Part shown: positions 21,630-28,504 of the stretch, piece by piece
Layout: each line of letters opens with the position of its first letter
Numbering within the stretch: position 1 is the first letter of the stretch
Assembly: GCA_964475955.1 (NCBI GenBank)
Contig: CAYYZY010000084.1
Coordinates: forward strand, 1 to 31,485
DNA from: DATKZH01 sp964475955
GTDB lineage: Bacteria > Planctomycetota > Planctomycetia > Pirellulales > Thermoguttaceae
Length of the DNA: 31,485 nt
Direction of reading: 5' to 3'
Made by a program: the position numbers and the translations under genes
The notes under the pieces: model-generated
Told to the model about the DNA's origin: nothing
The model's input: only the letters and a program-made list of their open reading frames with translations
Database searches by the model: none

Positions 21630-23723
21630 ATGCCCCTCAGGTTCCCCAACCTCGACGCACTCCGGCTTGCGATCACCTCGGGCACGGTGCCCGACTCGGT
21701 CTGCATGGCCCCGGTCGAGGCGGGTTTCGGCGCCGAGGGCGAGGTCTGGCTTCAGCCCGCCGGCCGATTGACGCGGTCGGTCCAGACGGCCCTGCGCCGC
21801 CTGGGCGTGAAGGTGACGCGCTCGGCCGGCGCGCCGCTCGACCAACTGGTCGGCGCGGCCGACGATCGGCTCCTCGCGGGGCTCGCCTTCGCCGTGGGCG
21901 AGCGCGAGGGACGGCGCACCGTCGTGCTGCGGGCGCGCCCCTCGAAGCAGGCCCCGCCGGTGCTGGTCGTCGACGCCGTCACCTTTCGCCCCTACCTGAA
22001 GCTGGCCAATCTGTTCGTCCCGTGCGCGACGCGCCTCCACCCGCCGCTTCGCCGCAACGCCGTGGCCCGGCTGTTGGCGCGCGACCGGGCCCTGGAACGG
22101 CTGCACCGGCACGGGCTGCGTCCGGAGGTCGACTTGCCCACGTTCCTTCGCACGATGGGCATGGCCGACTCCGCGCGGCTCCGGCTGGTCTCCGAGCGGA
22201 TCGGGCCGTTGTACCGGCGGGTGCGCGATTGGATCCAAGAGCCGTCCGCCCAACCCAGCCCCCGCACCAAGCAGTACGCTGGGCTGATGTTCGCCTACGC
22301 CATGGCGCGGCTCGGCGACGCAACCGCCTGCGAGGCACTCCTCAAGCAGGTCGAGAGGAAGCTCGTCCCGCGCAACGCGGTTCATCGCTGGGTGGGCGAC
22401 GCGTTCCAGTTCCGCATCCGCCAGGCCCTCGACGGGCAGCCGGGCGACGACCGGCTCACCGAGAAGCTGCTGGCCGACGTCGAAGGCATGGATCGAGTCG
22501 ATCGGTACAAAGTCGACTGCCTGCGCCAGAATTCCCGCATCCTGGAGCCCTGCGAGCGGATCGATCCCTACCGGAACTGGCGCCGGCATGCCGACGACTT
22601 CACCGCCCGCGTCACGGCACTGGTCGACTGGAACGACAACGACCGGCTGCGGGCCGAGATCACCCGGCTCTTCGGCCAGCTCGGCTCGGGCCGCAAGCGC
22701 ACCGAGCGCGAGGCGCCGCTGTTGGCGACGGCCTTGGAGCTCGCGCCCCGGCTCGGCGAAGCGTTTGCCCTGGAGCTGGCCGATCGGGTCGTGCCGCTGG
22801 TGCGCCGGCAAGTGGAGCCCGCCGCCGAGCAGCGCGTGCTGGAGAAGGCCCTCTTGGCAGCGGCCCATTTCGACGCGCGCGACCACGTCGAGCGGTTCAT
22901 GCGACGCATCTATCGCCTGCTCGAACGGCAGGAGATCGATCAGGCGGCCGAGTCGCTGGAACGGATGCTCTCCGAGTGTTTTCGCGGGCTGCGCAAGCTG
23001 GGAATGCGCGACGAGATCGGCCGGCTCCTCGCCCGCCTCGCCCGGTCGGTTTGCTCGCCGCCACCGCCGGCCGGAGCATCAAGCTCCTCGACCCTCGGCG
23101 AGGCTACCGCGCTCGGCCGCTCAAGGGACACCGCAACACGGTCAGCGCCATCGCCTATGCGCCCGACGGACGCCGCATCGTCTCCGGCAGCTACGACCGG
23201 ACGGTCCGCGTGTGGGACGCGTCGACCGGCCGGCAGCAGGCGGAGTTCGCCTGGGGCATCTTCCAAGCGGAGCGAGGGCGCCCAACGTCACCAACCATCG
23301 AACAAGGACCCAACTGATCGGCCCCCAGCGGCTGGTCGAGATCGTCCAACGGACCCGCCAGGGCGGGGCGGAGATCGTCGGCCTCTTGAAGACCGGCAGC
23401 GCCTACTACGCCCCCGCGGCGGCCACGGCCCAGATGGTCGAGGCCGTGGTCCGCGACAAAAAGCGGCTCCTCCCCGCCGCGGCCTACTGCGACCGGGAGT
23501 ACGGCGTCGGGGGGTACTACGTCGGGGTACCCATCCTCCTCGGCGCGGGGGGGGTCGAACGCATCATCGAAATCGACCTTTCCGAGGCGGATCGGGCGGC
23601 CCTCCAGGGCAGCGTCGACGCGGTCAAGTCGCTGGTCGAGGCGATGGCCCGGCTCACCGACGGCCCGTGACGCCCCTCCGGCCCACGCCCTCCCAAACCG
23701 GCTCCCGCTGCGCGCAGTGCTAG
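21630..23723 (+). CDS. hypothetical protein whose C-terminal third is out-of-frame read-through of other gene fragments
   Basis: The frame is open for 697 codons, but only about the first 472 look like real protein. That part opens MPLRFPNLDALRLAITSGTV, has an alpha/beta N-terminal domain (about 1-130) and then an alpha-helical region, ending in amphipathic helices (QEIDQAAESLERMLSECFRG). From about 23045 the frame becomes Ser/Pro/Arg-rich low-complexity sequence, because the DNA there encodes a WD40 blade and then a malate dehydrogenase piece in the two other frames. The N-terminal pattern faintly recalls the domains of the planctomycete FtsH/MoxR-vWA ternary conflict systems, but I cannot confirm that. 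It lies 92 nt after the small gene downstream of tatC. The gene is probably truncated by a rearrangement. Confidence 0.6.
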   Translation: MPLRFPNLDALRLAITSGTVPDSVCMAPVEAGFGAEGEVWLQPAGRLTRSVQTALRRLGVKVTRSAGAPLDQLVGAADDRLLAGLAFAVGEREGRRTVVLRARPSKQAPPVLVVDAVTFRPYLKLANLFVPCATRLHPPLRRNAVARLLARDRALERLHRHGLRPEVDLPTFLRTMGMADSARLRLVSERIGPLYRRVRDWIQEPSAQPSPRTKQYAGLMFAYAMARLGDATACEALLKQVERKLVPRNAVHRWVGDAFQFRIRQALDGQPGDDRLTEKLLADVEGMDRVDRYKVDCLRQNSRILEPCERIDPYRNWRRHADDFTARVTALVDWNDNDRLRAEITRLFGQLGSGRKRTEREAPLLATALELAPRLGEAFALELADRVVPLVRRQVEPAAEQRVLEKALLAAAHFDARDHVERFMRRIYRLLERQEIDQAAESLERMLSECFRGLRKLGMRDEIGRLLARLARSVCSPPPPAGASSSSTLGEATALGRSRDTATRSAPSPMRPTDAASSPAATTGRSACGTRRPAGSRRSSPGASSKRSEGAQRHQPSNKDPTDRPPAAGRDRPTDPPGRGGDRRPLEDRQRLLRPRGGHGPDGRGRGPRQKAAPPRRGLLRPGVRRRGVLRRGTHPPRRGGGRTHHRNRPFRGGSGGPPGQRRRGQVAGRGDGPAHRRPVTPLRPTPSQTGSRCAQC
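23045..23317 (+). pseudogene. WD40-repeat protein fragment
   Basis: In the second plus frame the sequence reads GLLAATAGRSIKLLDPRRG, then LKGHRNTVSAIAYAPDGRRI and VSGSYDRTVRVWDASTG, which is one complete WD40 blade (GH...WD) with part of the preceding blade. It has no start of its own and stops at 23317 after an unrelated tail (from about 23258). Full WD40 proteins need about seven blades. The upstream boundary falls within a few bases of the point where the preceding protein's frame loses sense. Confidence 0.75.
23308..23670 (+). pseudogene. malate dehydrogenase C-terminal fragment
   Basis: In the first plus frame about 120 codons read TQLIGPQRLVEIVQRTRQGG, then GAEIVGLLKTGSAYYAPAAA, and AYCDREYGVGGYYVGVPILL, then GAGGVERIIEIDL. 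This is the C-terminal third of an LDH-type malate dehydrogenase, with the correct end of the protein and a stop codon. The NAD-binding Rossmann domain and the catalytic histidine are absent, so the product could not be active. It has no start or ribosome site of its own. Its good conservation implies a recent break, or an assembly join. Confidence 0.85.
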
Positions 23724-24066
23724 CATTTCGGCCTCCCCGGCCGCCCGGCGGGGGATGCAGTTGACAACCGGGGTGCCCGTTGAGTAGAGTCTCCTCTGTC
23801 TGATCCTTGAAGAGGGGCCGGGGGGGCCGCACCGACCGCAGCATTTGGGTCACCGGCGGAGGTCTGGAAGTCCTCTTTTCGTCGCCCGGGAGGGCGGGCA
23901 GCATGAGGTTGCCTCGATTTCTTGGTTTTCCGGAATGCGTATCCGCGGAGACGAGCTTCCCCAAAACGCGCGCCGCTGGGGGACGCCGTCTCGCCGGTTC
24001 CTTAGGATTCGGACTCATCCTCTTTCATATCCGATCATTCCACGCTGATCAGGCGAACCGACCATC
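23724..24066. other. intergenic region before the pseudo-hydrolase gene
   Basis: 343 bp holding one sigma70-like promoter (listed separately). Several short frames cross it, none with recognisable content. If the promoter is used, the leader of the following gene would be about 270 nt, long enough for a regulatory RNA, but no known riboswitch pattern was recognised. Confidence 0.5.
23761..23790 (+). promoter_or_regulatory. sigma70-type promoter
   Basis: TTGACA (23761-23766, perfect) is followed by 18 bp and TAGAGT (23785-23790, four of six). It lies after the malate dehydrogenase fragment and points to the gene starting at 24067. Confidence 0.5.
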
Positions 24067-24810
24067 ATGAACCGAATTCAACATCCGACAAAGCTATCCC
24101 CGGAGGAACCCGCACGCCCGACGTTCCGCATCGAATCGGGCCTCTTCTCCGCCTGCGAAACTCACGACGCCTCGCGCGTCCTGTTCGGCCCCAAGCATTA
24201 CGAGGCCAACTATCCTTACCCGCTCATCGTGTGGCTGCACGCGCCCGGCAGCGACGAGCGCCAGCTCGTGCGGATCATGCCCACGATCAGCCTGCGGAAT
24301 TACGTGGCGGTCGCGCCCCGCGGCTTCCGCCCCGGCGGTCCGGAATCGGAACGGCCGGGCTACGTCTGGCCGCAGACGCAGGACCACATCCTCGAGGCCG
24401 AGAGCCGCGTCGTCGACGCGGTCCAGGCGGCCGGAAGCAAGTTCCACGTCGCCGGCGACCGCGTCTTCCTCGCCGGCTTCGGCGCCGGCGGAACCATGGC
24501 CCTCCGGATCGCCCTGAATACACCCCGCCGTTTCGCAGGGGCTGTTTCCATGTGTGGGGCGTTTCCCCATGGGAACATGCCGTTCGGGCGTCTCGCGGAG
24601 AGCCGCAACCTGCCGGTCCTCCTGGCCGTCGCCCGCGACAGCCGCGCCTACCCGCCCGCCGCCGCCTGCGACGACCTCCGCCTCCTGCACGCGGCCGGCA
24701 TGTCGATCGTGCTGCGCCAGTACCCCTGCGCCCAGCAGCTCACCGAACGGATGCTCCGCGACCTCGACCGCTGGATCATCGAGCAGGTCACCGCGCGGGC
24801 CCATCCCTGA
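24067..24810 (+). CDS. alpha/beta-hydrolase fold protein lacking catalytic residues (probable pseudoenzyme)
   Basis: The 247-residue protein follows the fold of phospholipase/carboxylesterase and PHB-depolymerase-like hydrolases: YPLIVWLHAPGSDERQL (51-67), NYVAVAPRGF (78-87), the nucleophile-elbow strand VFLAGFGAGGTMALRIAL (133-150), PVLLAVARDSRAYP (183-196) and RQYPCAQQL (217-225). The elbow should read GxSxG, but it reads G137-F-G139-A-G, so the serine is Gly. The catalytic histidine, normally in a YPGGH-like motif, is replaced near Q223. An aspartate (D191) is present near the acid position. There is no signal peptide, so it is probably cytoplasmic. The ATG at 24067 is the first in frame. 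Hydrolysis by the normal mechanism is unlikely; a binding or regulatory role is an inference. The next gene, 533 bp on, is the haem protein. Confidence 0.8.
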   Translation: MNRIQHPTKLSPEEPARPTFRIESGLFSACETHDASRVLFGPKHYEANYPYPLIVWLHAPGSDERQLVRIMPTISLRNYVAVAPRGFRPGGPESERPGYVWPQTQDHILEAESRVVDAVQAAGSKFHVAGDRVFLAGFGAGGTMALRIALNTPRRFAGAVSMCGAFPHGNMPFGRLAESRNLPVLLAVARDSRAYPPAAACDDLRLLHAAGMSIVLRQYPCAQQLTERMLRDLDRWIIEQVTARAHP

Positions 24811-24838
24811 ATCGCGAACTTGCCCGGAATCTGACCAT

Positions 24839-24986
24839 CGTTCCCAGGCTTCGAGCCTGTGAAAAAACCAACTCATGCTTGCACTGCTGTCCCAACTGCT
24901 TGATTTCCTATGCACGGAAATCCCACATCTTGCGATAGCATAGCAGGCACTGGCGCATTCTTTCACAGCCTGTTCGCGTGGGAACG
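24839..24986. repeat. MITE-like element with imperfect terminal inverted repeats
   Basis: The left end (24839-24865, CGTTCCCA ... TGTGAAA) and the right end (24961-24986, TTTCACA ... TGGGAACG) are inverted copies, exact over the outer 8 bp and the inner 7 bp and diverged between. The left end also contains AGGCT-TCG-AGCCT, a small hairpin. The whole is 148 bp, AT-richer than the surroundings and contains no gene. No target-site duplication was identified. Confidence 0.5.
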
Positions 24987-24995
24987 CAAGCCGTC

Positions 24996-25062
24996 GACGC
25001 TTCGCGTCTCGGGGCGAACAGCCCTAGAGTTCTTTCGCCCCAGCCCGGGGACGCGAAGCGTC
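24996..25062. repeat. composite inverted repeat (13 bp plus 8 bp arms)
   Basis: GACGCTTCGCGTC (24996-25008) is the exact reverse complement of GACGCGAAGCGTC (25050-25062). Inside it, GGGGCGAA (25011-25018) pairs with TTCGCCCC (25034-25041). Each outer arm is also nearly self-complementary. The nested layout resembles a REP doublet. Confidence 0.85.
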
Positions 25063-25343
25063 CGGCCGCTGCGTGACGAAGCGCCGTCACGATGGGCAGG
25101 GGAAATGCCGCCACGACCGGCAACGTGGAAACCGAACCCCGCGCCGATTCGGAAAACGGCCTGCCCTCTCTTGCCGACAAGCCGGGCCTCTGGGTACGAT
25201 GACAGTCGGTCCTGCAAGTCCGCCCGGGGGCCGCTGCCGGCCTTCCCAGCACTGCCAGGGGCACGTGCGACCAGCCCACGGCGGCTACCGCGGGCGCAAC
25301 CCGCAGAGACCACGAGTCCCCGCTGCCCGGAAGGAGACCCGCC

Positions 25344-28223
25344 GTGAGCTGCGCCAAGTCGCCCTTGTTTCTCGTCGCGTCGCTCCTCTCATTCGCCGGC
25401 CTCGCTTGGGCCGCCGAGCCGGCCGATCCGGGCCAGTCGCGGCCGGCCGTCACGCCGGAGGCGATCGAGGCCGACTGGCTCCACCACGACGCGATGCGCC
25501 GCACCGGCCCCACCGCCGGCGACCGGGTCAAGCCGGAGGAAGACGCGGCCGGCGGCGTCGACGGCGTCAAGAACGGCAAGTGGGGCTTCCACACGCAGAA
25601 CGAGCCCGACCCCTGGTGGCAGGTCGACCTGGGCGAGCCGCGCCGCCTCGAACGCATCGTCCTCTACAACCGCTGCGACAATTGCGGCGCCCGCAACAAG
25701 CGGATCATCGTCCTCGCCTCCGACGACGCCGCCACCTGGCGCCGGCTCCACCAGCACGACGGCACCATGTTCTACGGCCACACCGACGGCAAGCCGCTGG
25801 TGGCTTCGCTCGGCGGCGCGCGGGCGCGCTACGTTCGCCTCACGCTCTCCGGCACGAGCTACTTCCACCTCGACGAGGTCGAAATCTACGCCCCCGACGA
25901 CAAAAACGTCGCCCTCGGCAAGCCCGCCACCCAAAGCAGCACCAGCCAGTGGTCGGCGCGGCACGCACCGGCGGGCCGGCAGGAACCCGAGTACGCCGTC
26001 GCCCAGGTACTCCAGCGCGGCTTCGAGCTTGCCGCGAGCCTCGAGCGGCTGGGTGCCGACGTGCGCCCGCAGCGCGAAACGCTCCGCGCGGTTTCCGCGC
26101 AGTTGGAGAAGCTCGCTGCCGATGCGCCCGGCGAGGCCCGTCGCAAGCTCTACATGAAGGCCCGCTGGGCCGTGCGCAAGATGGCGCTGGCCAACCCGCT
26201 CTTGGACTTCGACACGATCCTGTTCACCAAGCGCGTGCCGCCCGCCTTCCCCCACATGTCCGACCAGTATTACGGCTGGTGGTCGCGCGGCGGCGGGGGC
26301 ATCTACCGGCTCGAGGGCTTCCGCGGCGAGAACCCGCGCATCCGCTGCATCACCGAGGATTGGGAGGAAGGGAGCTTCCTGCGGCCCGATATCTCCTACA
26401 ACGGCACGAAGGTGCTCTTCGCCTACTGCCGGTTCTACCCCGAGTCGCACGGCATCCGGGACAAGGTGAACAAGGACAACCTGCCGGAAGACGCCTTCTA
26501 CCAGGTGTACGAGATGAACGTCGACGGTTCGGGCGTGCGCCGGCTCACCCGCGGCAAGTACGACGACTTCGACGCCCGCTACCTCCCCGGCGGCGATATC
26601 GTGTTCCTCTCCACGCGCAAGGGCCAGTCGATCCAGGTCGACCGGCGGAGCGTGTCGGCCAGCGCCGAAAGGCCCGACCTGCCCGACAGCTACGTGCGCT
26701 GCGGGGGCGGCAACTCGCGGCCGGTGCCCGTCTTCACCCTCCAGCGCATGGACGCCGACGGCGGCAGCCTCCGCCCCATGTCGGCCTTCGAGAACTTCGA
26801 GTGGACCCCCTCGGTGGCCGCCGACGGGCGCGTCCTCTACGCCCGGTGGGACTACATCGACCGCTTCAACGGCCCGTTCATGAGCCTCTGGTCGACCAAC
26901 CCCGACGGCACCAACCCGCAGCTCGTTTACGGCAACTTCACCACCAAGCCGCAGTGCGTGTTCGAGGCCCGATGCGTGCCCAACTCGCACAAGCTCGTCT
27001 TCACGGCGGCGGCCCACCACTCGAACATGGGCGGGTCGCTCGTGCTCCTGGACCGCACCCGGGGCACCGAGTTCGACCGGCCGCTCGAGCGGCTCACGCC
27101 CGAGGTCTGCTTCCCCGAAACCGAGGGCTGGCCCGAGCACTACTACGCCAACCCGTTCCCGCTGAGCGAGGAGTTCTTCCTCGTCGCGTGGAGCGACCGC
27201 CGGCTGCCGCGCCACACCTTCCTGCCCGACGAGGGCAACCCGCGCAACCCGACCGGCGTCTACCTTTACGACGCCTTCGGCAACCTGGAGCTTTTGCACC
27301 GCGACCCGGAAATCGCCAGCATGTACCCGCTGCCGGTCCGCCCGCGCCCGAAGCCGCCCGTGCGTGCGTCCACGACCGACTGGGCGGCCGCCCCGGAAGG
27401 CCGCTTCCTGCTCCAGGACGTCTACGCCGGCCTTGAAGGCGTGCCGCGCGGCACGATCAAGCGGGTCCGCGTGATCGGCGTGCCCCCCAAGGTCCAGCCG
27501 CACATGAACAAGCCGGTGCTGGGCGTTTCGCGCGAAGACCCCGGCAAGTTCGTGCTTGGCACCGTGCCGGTCGAGGCCGACGGCTCGGCCTGCTTCCCCG
27601 TCCCCTCGGGGCTTTCCGTCTTCTTCCAGGCGCTCGACGAGCGGGGCATGGCCGTGCAGACGATGCGAAGCCTCACCTACGTGCAGCCGGGCACCACGCT
27701 CTCCTGCATCGGCTGCCACGAGCACCGCGACACGGCCCCGGGCGTCGCCCCGCCGCCGTTGGCCTCGATCGACGGGCCGTCGAAGCTCACCCCGGGCCCG
27801 CCCGGCTCCTGGCCGCTCAAATACGCCGACCTGGTCCAGCCCGTGTTGGACCGCCACTGCGTCGGCTGCCACGGCCCCGAGGGCTCGGACGACGCCCGGG
27901 CGTTCGACCTGACGCCGGCCCATTCGTACGCGAACCTGATCGCCTACGCCGACGAGGACCTCAAGAAGCTGGCTTTCGAGAAGGACCGCTCGCTGGTGGG
28001 CGACTGCCCTTCGCGCAAGAGCGAGCTGCTGGCCCTTCTCACCCGGGGCGAAGGCCATGAGGGCGTGCAGCTCGACGACGACGGCTTCCGGCGCCTCATC
28101 ACCTGGATGGACACCTACGCGCACGTCCAGGGCCACTTCAGCGACCGGCAGGAAGACGAACTCCGCCAACTCCGCCGCCAATGGTCCCACATGCTCGCCT
28201 CCGGCCCGGCGGCGGGAGAGTAG
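25344..28223 (+). CDS. secreted discoidin / beta-propeller di-haem protein resembling hydrazine synthase alpha subunit
   Basis: A 959-residue exported protein. The signal peptide (1-23) ends AWA. A discoidin (F5/8 type C) domain spans about 40-185, with WWQVDLGEPRRLERIVLYNR (91-110); a second discoidin-like opening (NVALGKPATQSSTSQWS) begins at 188. The middle (about 290-660) is a beta-propeller with PD40/TolB-like repeats: YEMNVDGSGVRRLTRG, FLSTRKGQSIQV and LWSTNPDGTNPQLV. Two c-type haem motifs follow, CIGCH (788-792) and CVGCH (839-843). This order and several segments match planctomycete proteins annotated with the hydrazine synthase alpha middle domain; in anammox bacteria HzsA works with HzsB/HzsC. 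No such partners are here, so hydrazine synthesis is not implied. GTG start supported by GGAG 8 nt upstream. Probably periplasmic redox or carbohydrate-binding role. Tandem hairpins follow the stop. Confidence 0.85.
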   Translation: MSCAKSPLFLVASLLSFAGLAWAAEPADPGQSRPAVTPEAIEADWLHHDAMRRTGPTAGDRVKPEEDAAGGVDGVKNGKWGFHTQNEPDPWWQVDLGEPRRLERIVLYNRCDNCGARNKRIIVLASDDAATWRRLHQHDGTMFYGHTDGKPLVASLGGARARYVRLTLSGTSYFHLDEVEIYAPDDKNVALGKPATQSSTSQWSARHAPAGRQEPEYAVAQVLQRGFELAASLERLGADVRPQRETLRAVSAQLEKLAADAPGEARRKLYMKARWAVRKMALANPLLDFDTILFTKRVPPAFPHMSDQYYGWWSRGGGGIYRLEGFRGENPRIRCITEDWEEGSFLRPDISYNGTKVLFAYCRFYPESHGIRDKVNKDNLPEDAFYQVYEMNVDGSGVRRLTRGKYDDFDARYLPGGDIVFLSTRKGQSIQVDRRSVSASAERPDLPDSYVRCGGGNSRPVPVFTLQRMDADGGSLRPMSAFENFEWTPSVAADGRVLYARWDYIDRFNGPFMSLWSTNPDGTNPQLVYGNFTTKPQCVFEARCVPNSHKLVFTAAAHHSNMGGSLVLLDRTRGTEFDRPLERLTPEVCFPETEGWPEHYYANPFPLSEEFFLVAWSDRRLPRHTFLPDEGNPRNPTGVYLYDAFGNLELLHRDPEIASMYPLPVRPRPKPPVRASTTDWAAAPEGRFLLQDVYAGLEGVPRGTIKRVRVIGVPPKVQPHMNKPVLGVSREDPGKFVLGTVPVEADGSACFPVPSGLSVFFQALDERGMAVQTMRSLTYVQPGTTLSCIGCHEHRDTAPGVAPPPLASIDGPSKLTPGPPGSWPLKYADLVQPVLDRHCVGCHGPEGSDDARAFDLTPAHSYANLIAYADEDLKKLAFEKDRSLVGDCPSRKSELLALLTRGEGHEGVQLDDDGFRRLITWMDTYAHVQGHFSDRQEDELRQLRRQWSHMLASGPAAGE

Positions 28224-28248
28224 GTGTAGCGATTCGGTGCCTGACGAA

Positions 28249-28306
28249 CCCGTGCTCAAGCACGGGCCTAATACTGCCTGCGGTGGAAACGGGCCGTGAA
28301 CGGCCC
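28249..28306 (+). terminator. tandem hairpins after the di-haem gene
   Basis: CCCGTGCT (28249-28256) pairs with AGCACGGG (28259-28266), and GGGCCGT (28291-28297) pairs with ACGGCCC (28300-28306). The loops are only two nucleotides long, so in practice the stems will open by a pair or two. They lie 26-83 nt after the stop. No U-tract; the pair could be a transcript end or another dispersed palindromic element. Confidence 0.4.
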
Positions 28307-28445
28307 TGCTGCGGTGCTGCGGGTGAAGAACGGATTGCCGAAGCCCAACGGCGATCCGATGAGTACGACCGAGGCCGCACGATCTCGTCGTCGTGGCCCG
28401 AGGTCCAGGCCCGCGCGGCTAAAAACAAAACACCAGAACGATCAC

Positions 28446-28487
28446 TCCCAGCTCCCGTCTCCCAGCTCCCGTCTCCCAGCTCCCGAC
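28446..28487. repeat. three tandem 14-bp units
   Basis: TCCCAGCTCCCGTC occurs at 28446-28459 and 28460-28473; the third copy (28474-28487) ends GAC instead of GTC. A pyrimidine-rich tail continues to about 28508. It lies in the 3' region of the lipoprotein gene (minus strand). Confidence 0.85.
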
Positions 28488-28504
28488 TCCCTTCTCCCCT
28501 CTCC

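Larger units (their letters stand above)
24811..25343. other. 533-bp intergenic region with stacked palindromic elements
   Basis: No gene is supported. 24839-24986 looks like a small element with inverted ends and 24996-25062 folds as one long composite hairpin; both are listed separately. The remainder (25063-25330) shows no obvious pattern. GGAG lies 8 nt before the next gene's GTG start. Confidence 0.6.

Noticed and set aside
22588..23307. Upstream extension of the malate dehydrogenase frame
   Set aside because: The frame is open but the translation is Arg/Ser/Pro-rich shadow of the gene at 21630; MDH-like sequence only begins at about 23308.
25344..28223. Anammox gene cluster
   Set aside because: Only a HzsA-like protein is present; HzsB/HzsC, hydrazine dehydrogenase and nitrite reductase genes are absent from the window.
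25389..28259. 956-codon open frame on the minus strand opposite the di-haem gene
   Set aside because: It mirrors the codon usage of the plus-strand gene, which has a signal peptide, discoidin motif and haem motifs; the minus frame has none.
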